The notes: a model not told the origin generated them from the letters alone. Shown: positions 35,725 to 45,227, numbered from the stretch's first letter. The stretch is 64,000 nt of DNA from Phycisphaera sp. (GCA_016125285.1 WGMA01000002.1:83862-147861); one strand, 5' to 3'. Numbers and translations are program-made.

Positions 35725-35843
35725 CGGTGGTTACTCCAAAGTTGAATCGTGCCGGTGGGTGGGTCGGGCAATGATACGCACGCCGCGATCGCGCCGGCAA
35801 TGCCGGGAATGCGTCTCGTGGTGCTGTGAATTCGTCGTGCGGA

Positions 35844-37163
35844 TTACGGCTGCTGGCGCATGCGGACGGAGTCGGCGTGGGCGTCGAGGCCCTCGGCTTC
35901 GGCGAGCACGGCGATGTCGTTGATCGCCTGGTCGCTGGGGCGCGCGGGGTAGTGCTCGACGCTGGAGCGCTTGAGGAACGTGTAGGCGCTGAGGCCTGAG
36001 TTGTAGCGCGCGGTGGTGCCGGTAGGCAGGCAGTGTGACGGGCCGGCGTAGTAGTCGCCGGAGGCCACGGGCGTGCCGTCGCCGAGGAACCAGGCGCCGC
36101 CGTGATTGACGCGAGCGAGCGTGGCGTAGGGGTCTTCGACGGCGAGCGTGACGTGCTCGGCGGCGATGGTGTCGACGAACGCCGCGGCCGCGTCGGCGTC
36201 GGGCACGCACACCGCCATCGACCAGTCGCGCAGCGCCTGCTCGATCGCCTCACGCCGCTTGCGCTTCGGCAGCTGCGCCTCGACCTGCGCAATGATCGCG
36301 TCGAGGACGTTGCGGTCGGTCGACACGAGGAAGCACGAGCCGGGGTCGTGCTCGGCCTGGGCGAGCAGATCGGACGCCACCCACGCGGGGTTCGCCGACG
36401 CGTCGGCCAGCACGACGATCTCACTGGGGCCGAAGAACCCGTCGATGCCGATCCGGCCGAACAGCTGCCGCTTGGCCTGCTGCGTGTACGCGTTGCCTGG
36501 GCCGGCGATGAAGTCGACGGCGTCGACGCTGTCGGTGCCGAACACGAGCGCCGCGATCGCCTGGGCGCCGCCGATGCGGTAGACGCGCCCGAGGCCGAGC
36601 ATGTGACACACGCCGAGCACGAGCGGCGAGACGTCTGCGGACGGATCGTCGCCGGTCGGCGGGGGACTGACGACCGCGAGCTGCTCAACGCCCGCGACCT
36701 GCGCCGGTACCGCGAGCATGATCACGCTGGAGGGATACGCGGCTTTGCCGCCGGGCACGTGCAGCCCGACGCGCTGGATCGGCGTGAACCGCAGGCCGAG
36801 CCGGGCGCCGTCGATCTCGACGGTTGGCGGGTCGGCGGGCTTGATGTGCTGCTGATAGGCGCGGACGTGCTCGATGGAGCGGCTCAGCGCGGTGCGGACC
36901 GCGTCGTCGAGGCCGCGCTCCGCGGCGGCCATCTCGTCGTCGGTCACGCGGATGCGGTCGGCGGCGAAGGTGGGGTTTGTCCACTTGCGCATATAGCGGA
37001 CAACGGCGTCGTCACCGTTCTGGCGGACGTCGTCCACGATGGCGGCCACGGCGTCGGCGACCTGCCCGTCGCCGCGCACCTGACTGCGCAGGCGATCGAC
37101 AAGGGCCTCGACGGTCTGACGATCGTCGTCACGGGTGTAATCGAGCACGCGCAGGGGCACCGC
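35844..37163 (-). CDS. hisD: Histidinol dehydrogenase
   Basis: HisD performs the last two steps of histidine synthesis, oxidising L-histidinol to L-histidine with NAD. The 439-residue protein has GPGNAYTQQAKRQLFG, FGPSEIVVLADASANP, AEHDPGSCFLVSTD and NHGGAWFLGDGTPVASGDY, all diagnostic. The GTG at 37163 is preferred because GGAG lies 7 bases upstream and the N-terminus VPLRVLDY fits the family; an ATG at 37202 is the alternative. hisH is 5 kb away on the other strand, so the his genes are not clustered here. Confidence 0.93.
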   Translation of the reverse strand, partial: AVPLRVLDYTRDDDRQTVEALVDRLRSQVRGDGQVADAVAAIVDDVRQNGDDAVVRYMRKWTNPTFAADRIRVTDDEMAAAERGLDDAVRTALSRSIEHVRAYQQHIKPADPPTVEIDGARLGLRFTPIQRVGLHVPGGKAAYPSSVIMLAVPAQVAGVEQLAVVSPPPTGDDPSADVSPLVLGVCHMLGLGRVYRIGGAQAIAALVFGTDSVDAVDFIAGPGNAYTQQAKRQLFGRIGIDGFFGPSEIVVLADASANPAWVASDLLAQAEHDPGSCFLVSTDRNVLDAIIAQVEAQLPKRKRREAIEQALRDWSMAVCVPDADAAAAFVDTIAAEHVTLAVEDPYATLARVNHGGAWFLGDGTPVASGDYYAGPSHCLPTGTTARYNSGLSAYTFLKRSSVEHYPARPSDQAINDIAVLAEAEGLDAHADSVRMRQQP

Positions 37164-37615
37164 AATCTCCGATAAAAGTTGAATCCGAAGTAGGGGCAGC
37201 ATGTTAGACGCCGATGCGTGAAAGCTCAAACCAACCCGGTCGACTACGATTCGTCGCAACGCCTTGTCTCGGCGCTGTAAGCTGCGTAGCATCAAGCGAT
37301 TGAGCCGAAAGGTATCGTGGTGAGGATCCGATGCCGGCGTAAATCAATAGCGGACGCACCAACAAGCTGGGCGCTATGGGCCCGGCTGGTCGGGTCGGCG
37401 GGTGTAACCCGCTACGTAACCAACGCAACAAAGCTGTAGTTGAACGCGTTTAGTTTCCCTATTAGCTTGACCTTACGGACGCGGAATGGCATACTGGTTT
37501 ATCGACTTAGAGGGTGAGTGTGGCCGTATCCAGGCGTTTGCGGATGCGGGGGACAATTCCGAGAACGACTGCTCAGGACGTACCAAGCGAAGCGTATAAC
37601 GCACAAGGGGTACCG
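37164..37615 (+). promoter_or_regulatory. Intergenic region holding the HU gene promoter
   Basis: No gene seen in 450 bases. The only clear signal is a sigma-70-type promoter with -35 TTGACC (37467-37472), a 17-bp spacer and -10 CATACT (37490-37495), giving an HU leader of about 115 nt. The leftward hisD gene must also start from this region. Confidence 0.75.
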
Positions 37616-37969
37616 ATGGCGACTATCACCAAAAAAGACCTGGTTGATCGCATTGCCGACGCCACTGGCGAAACGCGTGTGACGGTCAAGAAGACCATCC
37701 AAAGTTTCCTTGACAACATCATTATCGAGTTGGGCAAAGGCAACAGGTTGGAATTCCGTGACTTCGGCGTGTTCGAGGTCAAGCACCGCGCCCCGCGTAT
37801 CGCGCAGAACCCCAAGACGCTGGAAAGGGTTCACGTGCCGGCCAAGCGTACCGTCAAGTTCAAGGTTGGCCGCATGATGCAGCAGGCCTTGACCGAGATG
37901 GGCGACGACGTGGTCGTTGACGACGGTGCGACGAGCCCTCAGGCCACGTCCGCCGGCGACGACGATTGA
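37616..37969 (+). CDS. hup: HU/IHF-family DNA-binding protein
   Basis: The 117-residue protein has the HU fold: KKDLVDRIADATGETRVTVKKTIQSFLDNII, then GNRLEFRDFGVFEVKHRAPRIAQNPKT, the beta-arm that enters the minor groove, and VPAKRTVKFKVGRMM. It bends and compacts DNA. An acidic tail of about 20 residues (GDDVVVDDGATSPQATSAGDDD) extends past the usual 90-residue length. The ATG at 37616 has AGGGG six bases upstream. Confidence 0.93.
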   Translation: MATITKKDLVDRIADATGETRVTVKKTIQSFLDNIIIELGKGNRLEFRDFGVFEVKHRAPRIAQNPKTLERVHVPAKRTVKFKVGRMMQQALTEMGDDVVVDDGATSPQATSAGDDD

Positions 37970-38014
37970 TCCGCATCGCCCGCCTCAGACGTTCACCTCC
38001 CGGCCCGATGCAGG

Positions 38015-39181
38015 ATGCACTGGCTCGACCAACTCCGTGACGAACTCAATCACCGCCAGCAGCAAACGCTGCGGCGGTCGCTGCGCCCGCTCGACCGCTG
38101 CGCCCGCATCGTCAGGCACGGCGGCTCGGTACTGCTCAACCTGGCCGGCAATGACTATCTCGCGCTCGCCTCGCACCCGCACCTCCGCGACGCCGTGATC
38201 GAAGCGGCGCAACGCTACGGCGTGGGCAGCGGCGCCAGTCGACTGGTCACCGGTCACCTCGACATCCACGCCGCGCTCGAGCAACGCTTCGCCGCGTTCA
38301 AGCACGCCGGCGCCGCGCTGCTCACGCCGACCGGCTACATGGCGAACCTCGCCGTGCTCACCGCGCTCGCCGCGCCGGGCGATCTGATCTGCCTCGACAA
38401 GCTCAACCACGCTTCGCTGATCGACGCGGCGCGCGCCGCCGGCGCCGACGTCCGCGTGTACCCGCACGGCAACCTCGACAAGCTCGTGCGTCTGCTCGAG
38501 CGACACGGCCGAGCGGCGCGCCGACGCTTCATCGTCACCGATGCGGTGTTCTCGATGGACGGCGACCTCGCGGACCTGCCGGCGTTGTGCGAGCTGCGCG
38601 ACGACTTCGACGCGGTGCTCGTTGTCGACGAGGCGCACGCGACCGGCGTGCTCGGTGACAGCGGCGCGGGCCTCGCCGAGCATCAGGGCGTGGCGGGGCG
38701 CGTCGACGTGACGGTCAGCACGGCGTCGAAGGCGCTGGGTTCGCTCGGCGGCGTCGTCACCGCGGACCCCGTCGTGATCGACACGCTGGTCAACCACGCC
38801 CGCAGCTTTATCTACACCACGGCGGTTCCGCCGACGCAGGTCGCCGCGCTCGACGCCGCGCTCGACATCGTGCGCGACGAGCCGCACCGTCGCGTCCGAC
38901 TCGCGGCGCTGACGCGTCGGCTGCGCGTCGGCCTGCAGCAGCGAGGCTGGCCCGTGCCGGACGACCCTACGCCGATTGTCCCGCTGGTCGTGGGCGACGC
39001 CGCGGCGACCGTCCAGCTGTCCGAGCGGCTCCAGGCGTCGGGTTACCTCGTCCCCGCGATCCGCCCGCCGACGGTCGCACCGGGCGCCAGCCGCCTGCGG
39101 ATCACCCTCCGCTGCGACCTGACCGACGAGGATGTCGACCGCCTCGTCGACGCGATCGGCGCGCCGGCGAAGCCGAAGTAG
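38015..39181 (+). CDS. bioF: 8-amino-7-oxononanoate synthase
   Basis: BioF condenses pimeloyl-thioester with alanine in biotin synthesis and depends on PLP. The 388-residue protein shows NLAGNDYLALASHP, YGVGSGASRLVTGHLDIHAALE, VVDEAHATGVLGDSGAG and the PLP-lysine motif STASKALGSLGG. 2-amino-3-ketobutyrate CoA ligase is the closest alternative, but the N-terminal pattern favours BioF. No other biotin genes are in view. It lies 45 bp after HU. Confidence 0.9.
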   Translation: MHWLDQLRDELNHRQQQTLRRSLRPLDRCARIVRHGGSVLLNLAGNDYLALASHPHLRDAVIEAAQRYGVGSGASRLVTGHLDIHAALEQRFAAFKHAGAALLTPTGYMANLAVLTALAAPGDLICLDKLNHASLIDAARAAGADVRVYPHGNLDKLVRLLERHGRAARRRFIVTDAVFSMDGDLADLPALCELRDDFDAVLVVDEAHATGVLGDSGAGLAEHQGVAGRVDVTVSTASKALGSLGGVVTADPVVIDTLVNHARSFIYTTAVPPTQVAALDAALDIVRDEPHRRVRLAALTRRLRVGLQQRGWPVPDDPTPIVPLVVGDAAATVQLSERLQASGYLVPAIRPPTVAPGASRLRITLRCDLTDEDVDRLVDAIGAPAKPK

Positions 39182-39244
39182 ACGCGTGTCGATCACCCCG
39201 TCGGTCGGCTGTGCGGCTCGACGTCATCGGTTACACTACGCCGC

Positions 39245-39520
39245 ATGAACGACCGATCCGAAGCCGACACCGCCGACGCCGCCGCGCTACGATTTGATCA
39301 GGCGATCGAGAAACTCCAGGACATCATCGACCGGATCGAATCGGGACAGGTGCCGCTGGAGGACAGCCTCGAGCAGTACGCGCAGGGGATGCAACTCGTG
39401 CACCGCTGCCGCACGATTCTCAACTCGGCCGAGCAGCGTATCGCGACGCTCACCGAGCAGTACGACGGGAAGCTGAAGGCGACCGACGGCGGCGCCGACG
39501 ATGACGAAGCCGACGCGTAA
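39245..39520 (+). CDS. xseB: Exodeoxyribonuclease VII small subunit
   Basis: The 91-residue protein matches XseB: FDQAIEKLQDIIDRIESGQVPLEDSLEQYAQGMQLVHRC is the helical-pair signature. Several XseB chains bind XseA to form the single-strand exonuclease. xseA is 12 kb to the right instead of adjacent. An acidic tail (DGGADDDEADA) extends the C-terminus. Confidence 0.93.
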   Translation: MNDRSEADTADAAALRFDQAIEKLQDIIDRIESGQVPLEDSLEQYAQGMQLVHRCRTILNSAEQRIATLTEQYDGKLKATDGGADDDEADA

Positions 39521-39544
39521 CCGACCGCGCGTGAGATTGGATCG

Positions 39545-40954
39545 ATGATCGTTTACAGCCCACTAACCGCGATGCTCGGGACCCTGTCGGCGACGCTCGC
39601 CGCCGTCACCCCGATCAACGAGAACGCGCAGTTCCTCATCCCGGACTGGGCGTGGGTGATGTTCTGCTTCGTGCTCGGAGCGAGCGTCGGCAGCTTCCTG
39701 ACGGTGGTGATCTCGCGCATGCCGCTGGGCCTGAGCCTCGTGCGGCCGCGCTCACGCTGCCCCGGCTGCATGCACCGCCTGACCTGGTACGACAACCTGC
39801 CGATCATCACGTGGCTCCTGCTCGGCGGCAAGTGTCGCTACTGTAAGTCGAAGATCGGGTTCATCTACCCGATGATCGAGCTGTGCACGGCCGGCCTCTT
39901 CGCCGCGTGGTTCATCGTCTGCTACATGACGGACCTGCGCCCGGGCTTCAGCGGACCGGGCATCCAGTACTCCGGCATCCTGTTCATCCCCGGCCTGTTC
40001 CTGCTGGCGATCCTCGTCGCGTGCACGTTCATCGACGCCGAGCACTGGATCATCCCGATCGGCCTGCCGCACGTCGCGGCGGTCGCGGCTTTGATCCTCA
40101 TGCCGACGGGCGTGTGGGTGACCGAGGCGTACACGGGTCCCGGCGTCGGCGCGGTACGCACGATGTCGCTGCCGCAGCTGAGGCCGGGCGGCGTACGCTC
40201 GATGCCGAGTCAGCGTGAGAAGTACATGCAGGCGATGACGCCGTACAACCGCAGCGCGGAGGTGCGAGCGGCGATCGCGACCGATCAGGAGGGCGAGGTC
40301 CGCGTCTCCGCGGCGCCGCTGGTCGACACCCGCCAGGCCGCGGCCGGCATCGGCGGCTTCGTCGGCCTGATCATCGCGAACCTGCTGCTGTACCTCGGCG
40401 TGCTGCCGCAGTCGTTCGATCACGTGGACGAAGACGAGGCGGGCGGCCCCGAGAACTGGACGCCGCACCCGCACCCGCGCCGCGAGGTGCTCAAGGAAGT
40501 GATGTTCATCACGCCGGCGATCATCGGCGGGCTGATCGGTTACCTCGTCACGTCGGCCGACGCCGAGCCGTGGTCGAACACCATGCTGACGTTCTGCGGC
40601 GTGCTGCTGGGCTACCTGGCCGGCGGGGCGGTCGTGTGGATCCTGCGCATCCTCGGCACGCTGGGGTTCGGCAAGGAGGCGATGGGTCTCGGCGACGTGC
40701 ACCTGATGGCGGGTGTCGGGGCGGTGATCGGCTGGCAGGGCGCGATCGCGGCGTTCTTCATCGCGCCGTTCTTCGGCATCGCCTACGTGCTGGTCACGCT
40801 CGGCCTGTCGGTGCTCGCCAAGTGGGAGATGAAGGAGATCCCGTTCGGCCCGCACCTGGCGCTGGCGACGGTCGTGGTGATGTTCTTCCGCGAGCCGATC
40901 GTCGGCAACTTCCTGATCTACTGGCACACGATCACTGGGCTGATCGGCGTGTGA
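39545..40954 (+). CDS. Prepilin peptidase (A24), enlarged
   Basis: The product is a membrane aspartyl protease that cleaves and methylates type IV prepilins. In the 469-residue protein the CPGC (72-75) and CRYC (97-100) pairs form the zinc domain. Asp164 in CTFIDAEHWIIP and Asp384 in MGLGDVHLM are the catalytic pair. They are 220 residues apart, against about 64 in typical enzymes, because of a large polar insertion (about 200-330) with one extra helix. The likely substrates in this window are the pseudopilins at 7.8 and 45.5 kb. Confidence 0.92.
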   Translation: MIVYSPLTAMLGTLSATLAAVTPINENAQFLIPDWAWVMFCFVLGASVGSFLTVVISRMPLGLSLVRPRSRCPGCMHRLTWYDNLPIITWLLLGGKCRYCKSKIGFIYPMIELCTAGLFAAWFIVCYMTDLRPGFSGPGIQYSGILFIPGLFLLAILVACTFIDAEHWIIPIGLPHVAAVAALILMPTGVWVTEAYTGPGVGAVRTMSLPQLRPGGVRSMPSQREKYMQAMTPYNRSAEVRAAIATDQEGEVRVSAAPLVDTRQAAAGIGGFVGLIIANLLLYLGVLPQSFDHVDEDEAGGPENWTPHPHPRREVLKEVMFITPAIIGGLIGYLVTSADAEPWSNTMLTFCGVLLGYLAGGAVVWILRILGTLGFGKEAMGLGDVHLMAGVGAVIGWQGAIAAFFIAPFFGIAYVLVTLGLSVLAKWEMKEIPFGPHLALATVVVMFFREPIVGNFLIYWHTITGLIGV

Positions 40955-41119
40955 CCAATGCCGCCCACGTGTCGCAAATCCGTATGATTATGCTGGACGT
41001 TGCGTCGCGCGGGGGTTAGAATGCTCGACGATGGTGCGAGTGCCGGTCGGCCCCGGCGAAGCACAACGAATCGACCATGGATCAGGATGATCCGACCCGC
41101 TAGCTGAAAGGAGTCAGCC

Positions 41120-41797
41120 ATGATGCATATCCTACGAGGCCGAACCATCTGGACATTGGCGTTGTTGTGTGTGAGCCTGGCGAGTGTCGGCTGCGACAGT
41201 TCGCAGAAGACGACGCAGCTCGACGCGTACGCCACCGAGAATCAGGAGCTGCGCAACGAGCTGACCTCGACGCAGCAGGCGCTGGAGGCGTCCGAGCAGG
41301 ACCGCGCCCGCCTGGTCTCCGAGGTCGCCACGCTGCAGCAGCAGGCCGCCTCGCCGGCGCCCGCGCCCGCTCCGATCGCCGCGGGCAAGACCGCGCCGGT
41401 AGATGACGGCTTCGGCGGCATCGGTGGCGGCGTCAGCGTCGAGCACCGCGCCGGCGAGATCGCCGTCAACGTGCCCGGCGACGTGCTGTTTGATCCCGGC
41501 AAGGCCGAACTCAAGATGTCGGCCAAGTCGACGCTCGCCAAGATCGCCAGCGTGATCAAGGCCAAGCACCCCGGCAAGACGCTGCGTATCGAGGGCTACA
41601 CCGACTCCGACCCGATCCGCAAGAGCAAGTGGACCGACAACCTCGAGCTGTCCGCGCACCGCGCCATGGCCGTCCATCGCTACCTGCAGCAGCAGGGCCT
41701 GTCGGACGACAACATGTACATCGCGGGCGCCGGCGACAACAAGCCCCGCGCCACCAAGGCGCAGAGCCGTCGCGTCGAGATCGTCGTCCTCAACTGA
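41120..41797 (+). CDS. OmpA-domain lipoprotein
   Basis: The 225-residue protein has a lipoprotein signal with lipobox ASVGC (Cys25). A coiled coil follows (about 35-75, ENQELRNELTSTQQALEASEQDRARL), then an Ala/Pro linker and a C-terminal OmpA domain (VLFDPGKAELKMSAKSTL, IEGYTDSDPI, NLELSAHRAMAVHRYL, QSRRVEIVV) that binds peptidoglycan. It probably ties an outer membrane to the wall, as Pal does. AAGGAG lies 5-10 bases before the ATG at 41120. Confidence 0.92.
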   Translation: MMHILRGRTIWTLALLCVSLASVGCDSSQKTTQLDAYATENQELRNELTSTQQALEASEQDRARLVSEVATLQQQAASPAPAPAPIAAGKTAPVDDGFGGIGGGVSVEHRAGEIAVNVPGDVLFDPGKAELKMSAKSTLAKIASVIKAKHPGKTLRIEGYTDSDPIRKSKWTDNLELSAHRAMAVHRYLQQQGLSDDNMYIAGAGDNKPRATKAQSRRVEIVVLN

Positions 41798-41880
41798 CCC
41801 GCACGACCCCATCCGTGTGCGCCACGCAGGTGACGCACACGCCGCACCGCACCGTCGGTCGCGCCCGCCCGGTGATCCGG

Positions 41881-41982
41881 GCGTCGCGGCCAGCGCAGTG
41901 AGTGAAGCGTGCGGAGTCGACGGGTCGCCAACAGCCCGTCGACTCCGCCGCACGCTCCACCACACTCCGCCGGCCGCGACGC
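41881..41982. repeat. Large imperfect palindrome, about 45-bp arms
   Basis: Arms at 41881-41924 and 41935-41982 are complementary with few mismatches and two small gaps. The inner perfect part is GGAGTCGACGGG with its complement, and the outer part GCGTCGCGGCC with GGCCGCGACGC; the loop is about 10 nt. It occupies the middle of the 341-bp gap between the OmpA and hisH genes, where I see no coding region. No T-run follows on either strand. Confidence 0.8.
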
Positions 41983-42138
41983 ACGCCCATCCTCCGTCGC
42001 TCGCCTCCGACTTGCGATCCCGCTATATTGGCCCGCTTGTGCAAGCAGGGTGCGCCCCGACTACGGTGCGCACCCTCGTGCGTTTGATAGACCGGCCGCG
42101 TCGCCTCACCGCACCGGCCCCGACCCGGTTGGACCGTC

Positions 42139-42753
42139 ATGATCGCGATCGTCGACTACGGCATGGGCAATCTCCGCAGCGTCCAGAAGGCGCTGCAGAA
42201 CGTCGGTTCCGACGCGACGATCATCCAGCATCCCGAGCAGATCGACGCCGCGGAAAAGATCATCCTGCCCGGCGTCGGCGCCTTCGAAGACGCCATCGCC
42301 CACGTGCGCGACCGCGGGCTCGACGTGCCGCTGCTGCGGTTCATCGACGCCGGCCGGCCGTTCCTCGGCATCTGCCTCGGCCTGCAGATGCTGTTCGACG
42401 TCTCGGAGGAGAACGGCGAACACGCGGGGCTCGGCGTGCTGCCGGGACGCTGCGTGCTTTTCGATCCCAGCGACCCGACGCTCAAGGTGCCGCACATGGG
42501 CTGGAACACGCTGACGTTCGACCCGGCCGACGGCAACCCGCTGTTTGCCGGCCTCGAGCCCGGCTGCCACGTCTACTTCGTGCACAGCTACTACGCCCGG
42601 CCGCGCGAGGACGAAGACATCGCCGCGACCACCGACTACGACGGGCCGTTCTGCTCCGCGGCGCGGCGCGGCAACGTGTTCGCCACGCAGTTCCACCCCG
42701 AGAAGTCGCAACGCGTCGGCCAGGTCATGCTGTCGAACTTCGCGAAGCTGTAA
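42139..42753 (+). CDS. hisH: Imidazole glycerol phosphate synthase, glutamine amidotransferase subunit
   Basis: HisH releases ammonia from glutamine for HisF in histidine synthesis. The 204-residue protein begins MIAIVDYGMGNLRSV, has the nucleophile motif LGICLGLQML, and His/Glu of the triad in FATQFHPEKS. HisF is not in this window. The gene follows the large palindrome and precedes the PANK4-type phosphatase by 23 bp. Confidence 0.95.
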   Translation: MIAIVDYGMGNLRSVQKALQNVGSDATIIQHPEQIDAAEKIILPGVGAFEDAIAHVRDRGLDVPLLRFIDAGRPFLGICLGLQMLFDVSEENGEHAGLGVLPGRCVLFDPSDPTLKVPHMGWNTLTFDPADGNPLFAGLEPGCHVYFVHSYYARPREDEDIAATTDYDGPFCSAARRGNVFATQFHPEKSQRVGQVMLSNFAKL

Positions 42754-42776
42754 CACCGACCCGCTGTACTGACATC

Positions 42777-43889
42777 ATGAAACCCGCGATCCCCAACACG
42801 CCGTCCGACATGCTTGTCACGTTCCCGCTCATCGCCGACCCCGCGTCGTACTCGCCCGGCACGATCGACATGATCGACGACGCCGAGGCGCGCGCGTACT
42901 GGATCAACGTGTTCGTGCAGCACACGCCGAGCATCACGCGGCTCGCCGCCGAGTCGCAGGGCGATACCGACGACGCCCGCGAGCGCGCCGCCGCGTTCCG
43001 CGCGCAGTTCGAGGCGATCCTCGACGACATCACCGCGGACCCCGCGTCGCACGGCCCGCTGTCGATCGTCCGGTTCTGCACGCTCCGCCGCATCTGCCTG
43101 CTCGAGCACGGCTTCGACGACCCCTACGTGCACGTCAAACGCAAGGAGAACGACGCGGCGCTGGCGCTGCTGCCGGACCTGCTGGCCGATCACGACCGCG
43201 TGGCCGACACCGGCGACCTTGACGCGCTGTGGCGCACGCTGATCGAGGGCGCGTTCGCCGGCAACATCTTCGACCTCGGCTGCGTCGGCACGATCGAGAT
43301 GTACGAGTCTGGGCAGGTCGATTTTCACGCCGTGCGGGCGAAGCTGCCGGCGCGGCCGTGGGCCGTGGACGACTTCGACCCGTGGCTCGACCGCGTGCGT
43401 GGCGACGCGGCGGTCGCGCACCGTAAGGCCGTCGTGTTCATCGACAACGCCGGGGCCGACGTCGTACTCGGCATGATCCCGATCGTGCGCCAGCTGCTGC
43501 GGCAGGGCGCGCGGGTGGTCGTCACGGCCAACACCGGCGCGGCGCTCAACGACGTGATCTACCCCGAGCTGGTCGAGCTCGTCGATCGGGTCGCGGCGTT
43601 CGACGACGTGATCCGCGCCGCGCGCGACGATGGGCGTCTGACGCTCGCGCCTTCCGGCAACGGGCTGCCCGTGATCGACCTGCGCGAGACGGACCCGCTG
43701 CTCGCCGAAGAGGCGGTCGACGCGGACCTGCTGATCATCGAGGGCATGGGTCGCGGCCTGGAGACGAACTTCCGCACGCGGTTCACCTGCGACACGCTGA
43801 AGCTGGCGATGATCAAGGAGCAGGACGTGGCCGACCGTATCGGCGCCAAGCTGTACGACGTGGTGTGCCGCTTCGAGCAGGCGGTGTGA
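42777..43889 (+). CDS. DUF89 damage-control phosphatase, PANK4 C-terminal type
   Basis: The 370-residue protein matches DUF89 subfamily II. FIDNAGADVVLGMIPIVRQLL contains the metal-binding Asn/Asp, VTANTGAALNDVIYPEL comes next, and IEGMGRGLETNF with LKLAMIKEQDVADRIGAKL closes the fold. The equivalent domain of human PANK4 dephosphorylates 4'-phosphopantetheine and damaged derivatives. Here it is free-standing with no kinase domain. It probably shares a transcript with hisH; no functional link to histidine synthesis is known. The substrate is inferred from the family. Confidence 0.87.
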   Translation: MKPAIPNTPSDMLVTFPLIADPASYSPGTIDMIDDAEARAYWINVFVQHTPSITRLAAESQGDTDDARERAAAFRAQFEAILDDITADPASHGPLSIVRFCTLRRICLLEHGFDDPYVHVKRKENDAALALLPDLLADHDRVADTGDLDALWRTLIEGAFAGNIFDLGCVGTIEMYESGQVDFHAVRAKLPARPWAVDDFDPWLDRVRGDAAVAHRKAVVFIDNAGADVVLGMIPIVRQLLRQGARVVVTANTGAALNDVIYPELVELVDRVAAFDDVIRAARDDGRLTLAPSGNGLPVIDLRETDPLLAEEAVDADLLIIEGMGRGLETNFRTRFTCDTLKLAMIKEQDVADRIGAKLYDVVCRFEQAV

Positions 43890-43901
43890 TCGCGGCGGTG
43901 G

Positions 43902-45227
43902 TCAGGGTCGCCAGCGCGTGGCCATGATCGAGCCGAGCCAGGTCATGCCGACCGAGCCTAGCGTGTAGACATCGTGGAGCTGGCTGATGTTCTTGGCGAC
44001 GCGTATCTGGTCGGACGGCCCGAGCTGTTTGAAATTGTCGCCGGTTTCGTAGTGGAACAGCATGCCGAAGTGCGCAGCGGCGGCGGCGAGGATGACCAGC
44101 GTCAGCACGCCGAGTATCTGCCGGTTGCGGCCCGGCGCGGCGTTGAGCGTCACCGCGACCGCAAGCAGCGTGAACACGTAGCCCACCGACTGCACCATCC
44201 CATCGAGGCCCTTGAGCCAAAGCGGCGCGGCCGCCAGCGCGCCGACGAAGATCAACCCGAGGCCCATCAGCGTCGAGTTGCGCTTCTGCGCGTCTGACAG
44301 CGCGAGTCGGCCGAACGGGTCCGTGCGGATGATCAGGTTGAAGAGGCTGTCGGCCATCCACGACAGCATCACGAACATCACGTAGCCGAAGATCAGCACG
44401 TTGACGCCGATCTCGACGTAGGGATTGTCCGTCTTGATGCTGCCGATGATGTTGATGACGACGATCAGGCCGATGATCAGGCCCCACTGCAGCTGGGCGC
44501 TGAGCGAGCCCATCCACAGGGCGAACCGCAGCATCGAGCGGTAGACGATGTTGCGTGCCTTGAGGGCTTCGACGATGCCGAGCCGCGCCCACTCCATGTT
44601 GGGCTCGAGGCGCAGCGCTTCCTTGAAGTGCGGCATCGCTTCGTTCGGCTTGCCTTCGTGGAGCAGCGTCCAGCCCATGTTCGCGTGGCTGTGGGGGTCG
44701 TCCGGGCGGCGTCGCAGGGCGTCGTTGATCGACTGGCCGGCCTCGTCGCGCCGACCGAGCTTCGTCAGCGCGACCGCGCGGAAGTTGAGGCAGTCGACGT
44801 TCTCGCCGTCGGCCTGAAGCCCGACCTCCGCGGCGTTCAGCGCCGCCTGCCACTGCTTGCGGTTCAGCAGGATCATCGAGAGCAGGGCGTAGTGGTGCGG
44901 GTCGCCCGGTTCGAGGTGCACCGCCTGCATCGCCGCGATCTCCGCGTCGCGATACCGATCCGCCTTGTTCAGCACCGTCGCCAGTGCGTAATGGGTCATC
45001 GCGACGTCCGGCCCGAGGTGCACCGCCCGGCCGCACTCCTCCGCCGCCTCGCTCAACTCGCCGGCGTCCGCCAGACAGATGCCGAGCATCGCGTGCGCAA
45101 TCGGGTCGTCCGGCGACTGCGCCAGCGCCTGCCGCAGCTCGTCGGCGGCCATGTCATACCGCCGCTGCTGGATCAGCAGCTGGGCGCGGCGCAGGTGTGG
45201 GTCGATCGGTGAATGCATCGCGGACAT
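43902..45227 (-). CDS. TPR-repeat membrane protein
   Basis: The 441-residue protein has about six tetratricopeptide repeats in its first 220 residues (for example DPIAHAMLGICLADAGELSEA and DPHSHANMGWTLLHEGKPNEA), then about five membrane helices. The repeats would lie on one face of the membrane and bind partners. I do not recognise a specific family. It ends 12 bp from the convergent phosphatase gene. Confidence 0.8.
   Translation of the reverse strand: MSAMHSPIDPHLRRAQLLIQQRRYDMAADELRQALAQSPDDPIAHAMLGICLADAGELSEAAEECGRAVHLGPDVAMTHYALATVLNKADRYRDAEIAAMQAVHLEPGDPHHYALLSMILLNRKQWQAALNAAEVGLQADGENVDCLNFRAVALTKLGRRDEAGQSINDALRRRPDDPHSHANMGWTLLHEGKPNEAMPHFKEALRLEPNMEWARLGIVEALKARNIVYRSMLRFALWMGSLSAQLQWGLIIGLIVVINIIGSIKTDNPYVEIGVNVLIFGYVMFVMLSWMADSLFNLIIRTDPFGRLALSDAQKRNSTLMGLGLIFVGALAAAPLWLKGLDGMVQSVGYVFTLLAVAVTLNAAPGRNRQILGVLTLVILAAAAAHFGMLFHYETGDNFKQLGPSDQIRVAKNISQLHDVYTLGSVGMTWLGSIMATRWRP

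Noticed and set aside
41817..42776. Upstream continuation of the DUF89 frame across hisH
   Set aside because: It overlaps hisH in another frame and has an Arg-rich shadow composition; DUF89 similarity begins at the ATG 42777.
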